From Sympetrum striolatum (taxonomy: Eukaryota; Arthropoda; Insecta; Odonata; Libellulidae): a DNA stretch of 64,000 nt. The notes beneath the pieces were generated by a model that saw only the letters and a program-made list of their open reading frames with translations, did no database searches and had not been told where the DNA came from. Shown here piece after piece: positions 1-9,594 of the stretch; the stretch's first letter is position 1, and each line of letters opens with the position of its first letter. The translations under genes and the position numbers were made by a program. The stretch is from contig OX388347.1 of assembly GCA_947579665.1 (NCBI GenBank), positions 19,336,562 through 19,400,561 of the forward strand, read 5' to 3'.

Positions 1-243
1 GGTTTTATGCTACTGGTTCCATGCTTATAACAGTAGGTGATTTCTGTGGTGTGGATAAAGCAACTGCCAGTAGGGTAATCAAGAAGGTGTCCACAGCGAT
101 AGCTGAACTAAGGAAAACAAACATAATGACACCAGCCACAAACATGGAAATTAGTAAGGAGCAGGATGATTTTTACAAGATTGCACATTTTCCAAGGGTT
201 GTTGGGTGCATAGATTGTACACTCATTAAGATACTATCACCAG

Positions 244-510
244 GTATAAGACCTCTTGTGAATTATTGCATTAACTGAATTGAACATATTTTGATGATTA
301 TTCCCATATTATATTTGATTGAATAGAACAAGTAGGTAAAATATAAATTACATAGGGTGTAGTATGATAGGCTCTGTAGAATTGATTATTAAAATATTAT
401 TTCCTGACACCTATTATTATCTTAAAAATACAAAAAGAAAATTATATGAATTTAAAACAAAGTTTCAGCATATTATGCAGAAATTTGTCTAAATAGTATT
501 ATTATTACAG
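244..510 (+). other. Spliceosomal intron inside the HARBI1-like gene
   Basis: This 267-bp, AT-rich segment starts GTATAAG and ends ATTATTATTACAG. Removing it joins ...KILSPG to GAEPESF, which matches the normal continuity of HARBI1 proteins; without removal the frame meets a stop shortly after the donor. The donor falls after the first base of a Gly codon (phase 1). Inferred from sequence only. Confidence 0.8.
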
Positions 511-653
511 GAGGTGCTGAGCCTGAATCTTTTAGAAACAGGAAAGGATATTTTTCTTTAAACATCCAAGTAATATGTGCTGCAAACATGCTAATAGAAG
601 ATATTGTGACCAGATGGCCAGGATCAACTCATGACCAAACTATTTTTAATAAT

Positions 654-772
654 GGATGAAAATAAAAGAACACTTTGTAGTAATTCCATTCCAATCCAAT
701 TACTACAAAGTGTTCTTTTATTTTAATCTATTACTGAATTCCACCAAGTAACAGCCAATACCATTCAAAATA
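654..772 (-). mobile_element. Hairpin retro-insertion H1 inside the HARBI1 exon
   Basis: A 119-bp insertion flanked by 13-bp direct repeats, TATTTTTAATAAT (641-653) and TATTTTCAATAAT (773-785), one mismatch. The arms at 659-685 and 698-724 are a perfect 27-bp inverted repeat. On the minus strand the order is duplication, module (TATTTTGAATGGTATTGG...), hairpin, duplication. Module and stem closely match the insertion at 35757-35884. Taking out the element and one duplication (132 bp, 44 codons) puts the HARBI1 frame back in register, which fixes the boundaries independently of the repeat comparison. It has no coding capacity and must have been mobilised in trans. Confidence 0.85.
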
Positions 773-1112
773 TATTTTCAATAATTCAAACATTAAGTCA
801 CAAATAAACCAGAATAAATTCAGAGATGGAATTATTTTGGGAGACTCTGGATATAGACAAGAAAGATATCTTATGACTCCAATCAGAAATCCTGTTGCAC
901 CAGAGGAGCATCTGTATAATGAAAGCCAAATAAGAACAAGAAATGTCATAGAAAGAATGTTTGGAGTATGGAAAAGACGATTTCCAATTCTTTCGTCTGG
1001 CATATGGTTGTCATTAGATACTGTCATGACGGTTGTGGTAGCAGGTGCTTTCTTACACAACTTAGCAGCTTAGAAGACTTTTAAGGAATGAAATGAATAA
1101 TTAATGTTCTTT

Positions 1113-1304
1113 TCATAAATATCTATTTAATTCCTTTTCCTTTAGATCAATATAAAAAAGAATCCTCTTCTCCTCTGCCAAAGCAATTCTTATTTTAATA
1201 GCATGCAATTCATTCTCCCTCCTTTCCTTTTCAGTATGTTCCTTCTGTAGGATGGTCTTCTGTAGTTTTATTAACTCTATCTTTGCCTCAGTCAATAAAT
1301 TCAA
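1113..1304 (-). pseudogene. Possible C-terminal fragment of a Harbinger SANT/Myb-like accessory protein
   Basis: A 63-residue charged, helix-forming stretch (NLLTEAKIELIKLQ, then ERRENELHAIKIR) reads on the minus strand just past the end of the HARBI1-like gene. PIF/Harbinger elements normally encode a second protein with an N-terminal SANT/Myb-like DNA-binding domain and a Leu/Glu/Lys-rich C-terminal coiled region, often convergent with the transposase. The position and composition fit that tail. No DNA-binding domain is visible upstream, so this would be a fragment only. The match is to composition and context, not to a diagnostic motif, so an unrelated coiled-coil or chance frame is possible. 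Confidence 0.4.
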
Positions 1305-1436
1305 ATTTTATTATGGGCATTTCTTCATTTTCCTTGAAGTTACTCTAGTATTAGATTCTAGTAAACTAATTCACTTCATATCCATTAATAAAACTGAAAT
1401 AATTAAATAAAACCTAAAGCAAATAATGTTGCAAAG

Positions 1437-1849
1437 AAGCTATTGCTTCGCTATCCTTTCGGTCTGTCCTGGACGTGGTATATTTGTGAACCCCACAAAA
1501 ATCACCGGCTGAGTTAAGCATCGAGCCTGTGGCAAAAAACCGTAGTGCCAGCAGTAATTGTTCCATAGGAGACAATGAATTATTTCTAGCTAGAAATTCA
1601 CCGGATCTCGAATCGTCTTCAATAAAAAATAATTTTAGTATGTTCTAACTTTATCTCCAACAGCTTCAACACAGACGACTTGCAAAGACGAAACCGCACG
1701 AAAAATTCCTCTTTGCTCGAAATTGAAAAATGCACTGGACGTTGTTTTAAATTCCGCTTCCTTGGAAGAGCTTGCACCATTTCCAAGAGAAGTTCGCAGT
1801 CGGAATGAGCTAGCTCCTCGAACATGTCAACACAAAAACAAACGTCCAT
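1437..1849 (-). pseudogene. Second HARBI1-like copy, N-terminal half only, opposite strand
   Basis: On the minus strand an ATG at 1849 opens a frame with the HARBI1 N-terminal signature (KEEFFVRFRLCKSSVLKLLE, the family's FxxRFRLSKxTVxxLL motif). Near a run of six T/A bases around 1626-1631 the frame shifts by one. It then continues as RSGEFLARNNSLSPMEQLLL and FFATGSMLNSAGDFCGVHK, which overlaps the region where the plus-strand copy begins (FYATGSML.TVGDFCGVDK). The homology fades at about 1437, before the first catalytic Asp. Because the two copies share the GDFCGV region they are separate copies, not two halves of one inverted gene. Frameshift and truncation make it non-functional. Whether the ATG at 1849 is the original start is not known. 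Confidence 0.75.
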
Positions 1850-1860
1850 CTTCTATGTTT

Positions 1861-2640
1861 ACGTAGCGCAGTGCATCACGGTAAAATTCTCATTCGCCTA
1901 GCCTCGAGGTCCACCTTAACGGAGTAGCAAAACCCCCGTTTTCTAAAGTTAAAAAATCTGTAACTCAAAAACCGTTTAAGATATCTTCTTCATTTTGCCT
2001 TTATATGTACATTTGATGTATTCTTTACATTACATTCGCTTACTATACCCATGATTTCCCAACGATACGTGATTTAGCTAGAGACTGATATTTTCATGTT
2101 CAATCATTGGTGAACCTTCAGTTTTATAATTATTTATACTTTATTTATGTGAAATTGAATCAAATGATAAGAACGTCACAGGCTATAGGTATCTATTACT
2201 TTACTGTGAAAGAATCATGATGCATATTTAAATACTTCTAGAGAAATCGTCGTCAGAGTTTGGATGCACGGGAAAAAAACGTTGTAATATATATTTTATT
2301 TTTTGTTTGCTACAAAATACATTGTTGAGCTATACCAAAAATATCGAATCAATAATTTTATAGGAAAAATCTACACAATTTTTTTCAAGTCGATATATCG
2401 TACACATTTCATGTAAAAAATTAAAAACTGTTTTTTCGCTCAAGAGTTCACCAACCTCCGGCTATCACGAAACCGATGGATCTACCAGGGGTTACGGTTT
2501 GAGCTGCTTTAGCCGAGACCCAAGGCGAAACCAGAGGTGGTGCAACGTAAAACTGCCCGTCACCTCGACCCTAACCGTAACTAGCCTAGACTAGTACTAG
2601 TGTAGCCGGAGATGGTGCAACCGGCCCTTAATGGTTGTTG
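1861..2640. other. No gene seen; AT-rich DNA with a GC-richer tail
   Basis: No open frame here resembles a protein. The left two-thirds is AT-rich. From about 2450 to 2640 the composition shifts: an imperfect echo of CCGGCTATCACG and CCGGAGATGGTGCAACCGG suggests a degenerate repeat, but I cannot assign it. Confidence 0.5.
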
Positions 2641-2734
2641 CAACTTCTGATTATCCTTTCATAATACTCATGTGTTTCAACTTACAAAAGTAAAAAAAAA
2701 CCTCAGGAGTAATAGTGCATTTAAAAGTGCTTTT

Positions 2735-2810
2735 TCTACTGGGAATCGAACAAGGGACTGTTTTCGCCAAAGGCAAACCTTCTACCCTCTTGACTAACCG
2801 TAAGGAAAGA
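2735..2810 (-). repeat. tRNA-like head of a SINE
   Basis: The minus strand contains an A-box-like GTTAGTCAAGAGGG (about 2787-2800) and, 40-odd bases on, a B-box-like TTGTTCGATTCCC, the spacing of an internal RNA polymerase III promoter. The acceptor stem does not pair, so it is not a working tRNA gene. Sequence around the B box (CAGTCCCTTGTTCGATTCCC) resembles other tRNA-derived sequences in this window, but the 3' tail (AGAAAAAGCACTTTTAAATG) is different, pointing to a separate SINE family. Confidence 0.5.
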
Positions 2811-2910
2811 ACATATCTGAATTTGGAATTATATTTGTACCTCATTTAAAAAAATGCATTATTTGATCTTTATGTAGAATTCCCCATCTTTAAATAGGAT
2901 TCTATATTAA

Positions 2911-3866
2911 CCCTAGAACGGGAACGCGGGGTGAAAAAACACCCCATACCGGTTTAAATCTCGTGGCAAAAAGAAAAGGCTTACGTTTAAGACCCCGGAC
3001 CGTAACCATAATTCAGTTTCAACGTCTTAGAGTAGAGGAAGCACACTTTCAGCGTCAGTAACACGTGGAAGCTCGAGCAGTGAACGTTTGAAGTGCGTCT
3101 GGGGTGTTTTTTCACCCCTCGATCCCTTTTGTGTATAGTTTTCGTCATTTTAAAGTTTTTTTATATTCGTATTTTTTGCACTTTTTGGGTAAGTAATGAG
3201 TCACAAATCCTCATATCCAGAGGAGGAAAGAATTGAAAAATCTACCACACAAAACAATGTTCTGTATACAGGATGAAGGGCCGATAAGACGTGACGTAGG
3301 TGGAACAGGGAGACAGGGAAGATGTGTTCATTGTCAGTGTTAAATTTGATATTCCTTCTCAATAATTGTACTTTATCGTTCCAAATAAAGATATTTTTAC
3401 CAATTTGAACGAAATTCTTTATCATTATGACGATCTGTGTGGCAAAAATCGATTTTTCAAGTTTTTGCTATTTGCGCACTTTGATTTCTCAAAATAAATA
3501 CCTTTTTTGGAGAATTGGCCAAAACCACTATAACACCCTTAAAATATAGTATCTCTCCTTTAGAACCTCGTTGGAATTACTCAATTTGGTCAAAAACTCA
3601 CTGAGATATCGTAATTTTAACGAAAAATTTCATTTTTGCTAGTTTTTCAAGTTTTATGCCCTTCTTGTTCGATTTTCACGGACCCTTCAAACTTTTAACC
3701 AAAACTGTTTAGCTCCCTGAATTTTGGATTAAAAGACGAAAAAGGTGAGCTATTATGTAACCCTCAAAGTCATACTGGGCCCGAGATACGGGCCCTTGAA
3801 AATTGGGGTGTTTTTTCACCCCGCGATCCCCGAATAGGTAAAAAAAATAGCGATACCCTTCTAGGG
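2911..3866. mobile_element. Complete non-autonomous piggyBac-like element
   Basis: Both ends start with CCCTAGAA inverted repeats, each bordered by TTAA (2907-2910 and 3867-3870), the exact target duplication of piggyBac. The ends are asymmetric: GGGAACGCGGGGTG follows the left terminal repeat after one base, while its partner (CGCGGGGTG with GGGATC) lies roughly 28 bases in from the right terminal repeat. The founding piggyBac element also has a short spacer at one end and a long one at the other. An 18-bp palindrome GGGGTGAAAAAACACCCC sits at 2928-2945, with copies at 3101-3118 and 3805-3822. The 956-bp body holds no intact transposase. A short frame from an ATG at 3197 (MSHKSSYPEEERIEK) could be a remnant of a piggyBac N-terminus, but that is weak. 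Confidence 0.85.
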
Positions 3867-3870
3867 TTAA

Positions 3871-5480
3871 GATCCGAGAATGTGTTTTTAAAATGATATG
3901 AGATATAGTTATACTTTCCATGATCCGTAATGCTCTTGTCTCTTCATTCGCTACCTCGATCTAGTTAACTTTCCCGTCTTTAGAAGCAGCATAGAAATCC
4001 TTTACTGGAACTGTAATGGCATTTTTTTCACTCGCCATGTGCAATGTGTTCCGATGCGCCTTTTGGACATGTGGATGGACCGTGAATCATACATTTTTAT
4101 GTGAAGCTGTAGTTCTGTGCGTATCGACCTTGATCATCCCTTTTCGGGTCGTTACGTCCATCACTTACCTGTCGCTCGGAATGATGTCAAACTATGAAAG
4201 TGGGACGTACTTCGACGTTTGTTAAGATTTCGAAATACCGTTTTTATTTCATCTAATTTTCGCAGGCTCACACTATGATTCAACTCCCCACGCGTGATCT
4301 GACTCCAACATTATCGATCATAATTCTTTCCTTGGTTGTTTTAGTTCTGTCGAGGTAAGGAATCTTTTATCGCGTATGAAATATATATAGATAAACATCT
4401 GCATATATTTAGATAAACATCTGTATTGTTAGTTGGTTAACAAATTTTTTCCGTTAAACTGAAAGAAAATAATTTACGTTTTTTTCGCTTGACTAAAGAT
4501 AGCTGAAAAAATTAAATTAAATTGTTTAAATAATTATTTTAATTTAATAAAACAGAACTTTAAATGCACTTTATTGTTTAATTTAGCTGCAACAAAGAAA
4601 AAGGCGTTAAATTCATAATTAATTATTGCCTATTTATATTTCTGTTTCGATTGAAACTTAAAAAGAAGGTGGTATAGCAAATTCATTTATAATATATCAC
4701 ACTTAAATGCATAGAATTTATTTTTTTGCATTTATATTTTTATTCTACTTTCTGCTGTCATCTTTAAGTAAAGGACTTCACCATTGATGGCAATATACAA
4801 ATGAATGCCTTTTTTAGACAGAATCGAAATATATTTCTCGTAAGAGCTCAATGTATAGCCGTCTTCCTACCAAGTTTCCAACAGTATTTACCACCATATC
4901 CTTTCTTAATCTCAAGTATTATCCTCCCTCGCACTTTCGGTTAAAACCATGTCAGTATTAGGCCACTTCATACAGTCCATGCAAAATTCCTTTTCTGAGT
5001 TTCTCTTTTTCGTGTTCTCACTGTCATAAAGAACGACCATTTCAAACCCGGATTCATACCTCTCACAGGTGCTTCATTTTCTCTCGTCAAGTGAATTTAC
5101 TTTCCATTACCATTCATAATTTCTCTCGCAGAAACTCTCTACGGTCCCATACTGCGGTCTAGTTTTTACTGTCAGTTAGCTGGAAACAGTAATTGATATC
5201 TTCTAATGCGTGCAATAAATCATGATTTCAGTAGTCATATTGAGGATCACCGCATAGAGACGACCTGTAGTGAGGCTATTCTTGTGAGGAAAAATATATA
5301 GGGATTCATGTCCATATAATTCATACTGCCTGGGAAAACTGGTACTCGCTATAGATATAATGGAATGATGAAGCCTTAATTGTGTAATTTAATCTATGAC
5401 TTTTTCATGGTACCTCAGATTTTCAACTGCGACCGGATTTAATTATTAAATTACTAAAGTATAACAATGAATTGTAATTC
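3871..5480. other. No gene seen
   Basis: Only short frames with no recognisable motif (the longest, about 69 codons at 4016-4225, looks random). The 4440-4760 part is very AT-rich. I see no RNA gene or paired repeat ends. Confidence 0.5.
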
Positions 5481-5483
5481 TCT

Positions 5484-5780
5484 AGTAATTGTTCAAACAG
5501 GTGAAGCAATAATAATCAGAGTTAGTGATATTTTGATCAGTTACCTGATTAAACATTATAGATTATAAATTATATAACAATAAATTATTAATGATTCGCA
5601 ATTGTTCAAACTGGTCGAACAATTGAAATCCGAGATAACTATTACTTGAGCAATTACTAGACAATGTTTTGCAATTGTCTTAATTGTTCAAACCGGTCGA
5701 ACAACTATAATCTTAGGTTCTATAAAAACAATTACCAGACAAAAATTGCGACATAATCATGACTAACAATCGTTAGACAA
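5484..5780. repeat. Three diverged repeats built on a CAATTGTTC...GAACAATTG palindrome
   Basis: Units begin near 5484, 5599 and 5682 with AATTGTTCAAAC(A/T/C)GGT. The second is a perfect 9+9 inverted repeat, CAATTGTTC then a 9-base spacer then GAACAATTG. The third keeps most of it (TTGTTC...GAACAA) and the first is degraded. Between them lie related strings such as AATTAC(T/C)AGACAA. Spacing of about 115 and 83 bases shows an irregular array. Confidence 0.6.
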
Positions 5781-6745
5781 TAAAAATGTACGAGTAATTG
5801 TCTCGCTGTTGATTTTTCATTCGATCCTGGTGATATCGACTTGTACCAACTGGCCATCTTGTGCAGAGCCGTATTTTAAGTAGTAGAAACAGATTGGTTT
5901 CCGTACGGATCGAGTTCAAACTTTAAAAAGGGTAAAATGGTCGATGGAGATCTCTCCTCCGTTACTCCTTTTCGGTCGCTTCCCAAGCCGAGGACCAGTT
6001 TTTTGACGGAGTTCGTCATGTGAGCCGAGTCAACCGTGTTACTCTGTGTGGATGATCGGTGAACCCGATTAAGTCCGTAACGAGGAAGGCAAATCTCATT
6101 TATGATTAAAGCTGTCTCGGCCGGAAGAACACGCACCTCGTGTTTTTGGGGAAAGTGCACGATTCATTCTCCGCGTCATACCCACGTGCATGAATATTAA
6201 TCACGATTTTGCCCTTCTATGTGGGCAAGCTAGCTGACTGGTTTGTTCACGGCGCTCTGCACCATTCTTTCCTATCTCTGCGAAGCCTCTTTCGCGTCAG
6301 ACATCTGTGCATCTTTCCATGCGTTCCTTTTAATGCTCAGACCACGCTTTTCTGCTTTCGACTATCTATTCCTCGGTCTTCCTCTCTCTTTTTAGGACCA
6401 CTTTCTTTGTCAATCCCCAATGCCATTTTTGTTCTCTATCATTTTATCCTTATGTCAAAAACAAGGTACCACGCCTTTGTTACTGGTCGTGCAGACTTTC
6501 AGTCCAGTTTCATTCGCTACCTGGTTACTACTGACCTCTTATATCGCTTTTGTTCATATTACTCAAACAATACCACCAACTGTCTTAAGTTTAATCTTAA
6601 GATCCCTTTTACAGTCCCAATATTTAGATACCTTACGTGAGTGCACACACATCTTTTTGCAACCGTTTTCAACTTATGCTACAATTCTTCAGTGATTGGT
6701 AGCACAACATTGCCTACTATATTTCTGACTTAAGTATACCTTTGA
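5781..6745. other. No gene supported; carries a 143-codon open frame of doubtful meaning
   Basis: The longest open frame of the window (6209-6640, plus) lies here. Its translation is rich in Phe, Leu and Ser from pyrimidine-rich DNA, and it has no motif, signal or repeat I recognise. The 5876-6160 stretch is GC-richer than its surroundings. Treated as non-coding. Confidence 0.45.
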
Positions 6746-6749
6746 AATG

Positions 6750-7060
6750 TTTTACTTTTTGTCTTTTAATTGAAGATGAAGCAATTGTATCTTCTATTTA
6801 TTTTTGCCTTAGTATTGTTCGTGGTTCTAAAGATATAAGGTTACTGAGGTATGAGTAATGCTTTATAATGGGTTTAGGTTGGTCCGAAATGAATACTGTT
6901 GAAAAAGTCATGAATTGCGTAATTGTGCTGTCATCGCGTGTTTTATATCCCCTGACGGAATAATGGCTCGGTTTGCTGATTAAGAACTGCCCCACTCCTC
7001 ATCTTAGTATGGTGACCTCATTCCCTCACTCCAGGGTTTTCCGTAGCTATTAATCAAAGG
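6750..7060 (+). repeat. Dispersed repeat family R1, copy 1
   Basis: Starts near TTTTTGTCTTTTAATTGAAG and passes through TTACTGAGGTATGAGTAATG (about 6840) and CATTCCCTCACTCCAG (about 7020). These landmarks occur in the same order in copies at 10.4-10.9, 11.7, 13.4 and 43.0 kb, and on the minus strand at 8.2 and 56.0 kb. No coding potential or terminal inverted repeats are visible. It may be a SINE or a MITE. Confidence 0.55.
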
Positions 7061-7105
7061 GTTGAACCTTTTACTGATTTGCGTGCATCAGATACAGGTA
7101 CCATA

Positions 7106-7303
7106 AAACAAAGAAAACAGGAGAAACTTTCTGGATGAAATTCACCCTGATTTTATTAAAAGCTTTGCAAAATACCACAGGGACAAGCAACTTTTGCAAA
7201 GTTTTTAATAAAATCAGGGTGAATTTCATCCAGAAAGTTTCTCCTGTTTTCTTTGTTTGGAATCGTGGATTACCACGAAGTTACTCGCCAGTCTGTTGAC
7301 TTT
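7106..7303 (-). mobile_element. Hairpin retro-insertion H2 with 67-bp arms
   Basis: The insertion is bracketed by perfect 12-bp direct repeats, ACAGGTACCATA at 7094-7105 and 7304-7315. Arms at 7106-7172 and 7192-7258 pair over 67 bases with one mismatch, around a 19-base loop. The remaining 45 bases (7259-7303) form the one-sided module. Read on the minus strand it contains GGCGAGTAACTTCGTGG, followed by TAATCCACGA, which itself forms a small stem (TCGTGG/CCACGA). The layout equals that of H1 although the stem sequence is different. Such near-identical long arms imply a recent insertion. Confidence 0.85.
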
Positions 7304-7319
7304 ACAGGTACCATATTTC

Positions 7320-8220
7320 TACCGCTAGCAGTTACCTTTCTTGAAAATCTTGAATTTTGGTTTCGATAGATCGACATTAAAATATAAAATATTCAAAGGA
7401 TCTCAACTATATGTTTAATTTCAATATTGATTCTATAATATATCTATGACATAAAAAAGGATTTCATATCTTTGTTTAATTTCAAAATTAATTACATAAT
7501 AAAATTATTAGATAAAAAACGTGACAATTATTGATTTTAGTATCACTCAATCGTCAATTACTCCTTATCTTGGTAGCCTCATTCTCTCTACATGGCTTTT
7601 GGTCGCTAATGGTGAAGGGTTTAAGGTTCATACCTGCTTTCGGACTAAATAGTCGTCCAACTCAGTTAACGTCCATTCACACACCGTTCTATCACTCCAT
7701 CTATTGTTTCGGTCAATATGTTTTAGGAAGGGCACATATCATCCTCCGCCGTCAAAACACGTGAATTATATATCTCTCCATCAATTCCTAAGTGCTATCG
7801 TTTCCTCTCATCTTTTGCGTGCAGAGCGAGGGAAGGATGTTTATCGCGAAAGTTTATTCGAAGAGATGTCGGCCGATACGGCGTTCACCCGAGTCCATTA
7901 CTTCCGTTTTCAATGTCAGACGCATTGCTAATGGAACATTCATGCCAGGGAAGGATCAACCAACTCCATCAAAAGATGGACAAAGTGCAGTGTTCTCCGT
8001 ACGAACTCATGCGACTGAAAGTTTCCCTCACCGCTGTATATTTCAGTTAATTTTCTCGCTTAAGAATACGTGCGTATTGGAATATGTGGTTTATTATTAT
8101 TTAATTGGTTTGGCGGGGTTAAGCCAGCCTTTCTTCCACCCGCTCTTTACATATGTCTGTAAAGTATTCAGCCCGAAGGCCGGTTGATGCCTCACCCGCT
8201 CCGACATAAGTTACTAAGAG
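7320..8220. other. No gene seen
   Basis: AT-rich until about 7540, then mixed. Overlapping open frames on the plus strand between 7531 and 8187 (up to 131 codons) have no recognisable domain and overlap one another in different frames, as expected for chance. Confidence 0.45.
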
Positions 8221-8224
8221 CTTG

Positions 8225-8500
8225 CAGAGAGGAATGAGGTTCACTAGTCAGAATGAGGAATGAGGTAGTTTGCCATTGCTTTCCAGAATGCTGTAAGCAG
8301 AACATGTCCACCCAAGTGAAGCACAATGACTCTATGAGTAACACTTTTCTTGGCATTCCGTAAGGAGAGACCTTAATAAATGCAATTATTCACTCATACC
8401 TCAGTAGATTTTATTTCATCACAGCCATGATCAAGTCTGGGACACAAGAAAATAAAGATACATCTTTCTCAATCCTGTACTACATTACAAATGAAAATAT
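8225..8500 (-). repeat. Dispersed repeat family R1, copy 2
   Basis: On the minus strand it carries the family landmarks in order: GTACAGGATT near 8480, ACTGAGGTATGAGTGA near 8395, AAGGTCTCTCCTTACGGAAT, and TACCTCATTCCTCATTC near 8255. It is one of the fuller copies, and the inverted orientation shows dispersal rather than tandem growth. Confidence 0.6.
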
Positions 8501-8539
8501 TCCATTCATCAGAGTATGATAGCAGGAACTCTTTACATA

Positions 8540-9125
8540 TAATCAACGAAAATATAAAAGATCATTAGCTACAGTTATTTAGAGAAATAAAATCTAAGAC
8601 AAGCAAAATTTACGTAGGATATAAAAGTATACAAATTTAAAGAAATCTAATATGTACTGGCTAAAAGAAATATAAAAGCCCACATATTAAAAAAACTTTA
8701 TCACTCATATCTCACACAAAACTCAACCAAAAATTAGGAAACTTCTCACATGAAAATTTTTTAAGCGTCCACTATCACTAATTAAAATATAGATAAATAG
8801 GAAAAAAAATATTTAAGAATTTAAAAAATAATAAAAATAAAACATCTGAAAAAACTAAAAAAGGGCCTTTTATTCTTCTCATCTTTCTTCCCTTCTCACC
8901 TCTCCCTACCCCATCCCCCGCTCACAAAAACACATTGTAGTGAATGCATTTCGCCACTGACCGACGCACCAAGTATATCTCCGCCGGAGATGAAGTGGAT
9001 AGCAAAATCCCCGACCACATACGAGAGAGATGCAAGTTTGTTAAATGTGGGTTATGTGGGACCACAAAAATCTGAATCACGAGATAATAATTGTATATTC
9101 GAAGAGTGGGATAATGTCCAGACTT
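8540..9125. other. No gene seen; A-rich DNA
   Basis: From 8540 to 8870 the plus strand is strongly A-rich with no long open frame. From 8870 a C/T-rich patch (CATCTTTCTTCCCTTCTCAC) passes into ordinary sequence. Confidence 0.5.
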
Positions 9126-9127
9126 AG

Positions 9128-9215
9128 TGAGGAAGATCAGGGAAATAGATGCTAGAACGAGTCTCATCGACAATAAATTTTTCTGCTAACGATACGCGAA
9201 ATGAATCTGTTTGGA
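9128..9215 (+). repeat. Repeat family R3, left segment, copy 1
   Basis: GAAGATCAGGGAAATAGATG followed by CTAACGATACGCGA matches the copy at 29548-29706 (GAAGATCAGGGTAATAGATG ... CGAACGATACGCGAC) over about 80 bp. Similarity stops at about 9215. It resumes at 9455 with GTAGATGGATTTAGACATAT, so a stretch of about 240 bp with an open frame (9149-9466) may be an insertion into R3 or an internal part absent from the other copies. Confidence 0.5.
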
Positions 9216-9454
9216 AAGCAGTCATTGTTCATGCACATCCTGCTATGCGTCGGAAAGCTGTTTGCAGGTACATTTGTAGATGTAGAAAAGAATATTTTTC
9301 GGTTTTTGTTAAAATGAGGAAAGGTAAAGTTAAAAAAATGTATGGTATATTTGATCATTTAAATAATGTACAATCGTTAAATACAGATGTAATGGGACTT
9401 CGTAATAATATTTTGGCTATTTTAAACGGCACAACTGTTTCGGCAGGCAACAGT

Positions 9455-9590
9455 AGATGGATTTAGACATATACCCCGCGAGTGCCGTACGGCAGGGGGT
9501 GTAGAAACAACTACCGAATTTACCCCATTAGCTTCTCTAATAGACTGCGGGAAGAAAGACCAAATTGATTATCTGTTTTTACGTTCGTTT
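9455..9590 (+). repeat. Repeat family R3, right segment
   Basis: The string GGCAGGGGGTGTA, then TTAGCTTCTCTAAT, then CGCGG(G/A)AAGAAAGACCA is shared, in order, with 14325-14425. The adjoining GTAGATGGATTTAGACATAT resembles GTAGATGGATATGTGCAAAC at about 30575. Type of element unknown. Confidence 0.5.
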
Positions 9591-9594
9591 AACA

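Larger units (their letters stand above)
3..1073 (+). pseudogene. HARBI1-like (PIF/Harbinger) DDE transposase, 5' end outside window, split by a hairpin insertion
   Basis: The frame open at base 3 reads into a HARBI1-type nuclease: a helix-turn-helix stretch (GDFCGVDKATASR), then FPRVVGCID with the first catalytic Asp at 213-215. A clean intron follows, donor CAG|GTATAAG after base 243 and acceptor TTACAG| at 510. Exon 2 continues with GAEPESFRNRKGYFSLN and WPGSTHDQTIF (second Asp at 633-635). The frame is then interrupted by a 119-bp hairpin element. It resumes in the same frame at 786 with GIILGDSGYRQERYLMTP and RNVIERMFGVWKRRF (Glu at 951-953) and stops at 1071-1073. All three DDE residues are present, but the family's usual IDGTH after the first Asp reads IDCTL. 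These proteins cut and join Harbinger transposon DNA. The insertion brings stop codons (the first directly after the insertion point), so this copy is dead as DNA, although the flanking exons are well preserved. Family assignment is strong; whether it was a transposon or a domesticated gene is unknown. Confidence 0.9.

Noticed and set aside
6209..6640. 143-codon open frame on the plus strand, the longest in the window
   Set aside because: The translation is driven by pyrimidine-rich sequence, has no domain, signal pattern or splice support, and overlaps another long frame in a different phase (6420-6695).
9149..9466. 105-codon frame as a gene
   Set aside because: It begins inside repeat R3 and ends in the other half of R3, so it is more likely repeat-internal or inserted DNA than a host gene; composition is unremarkable.
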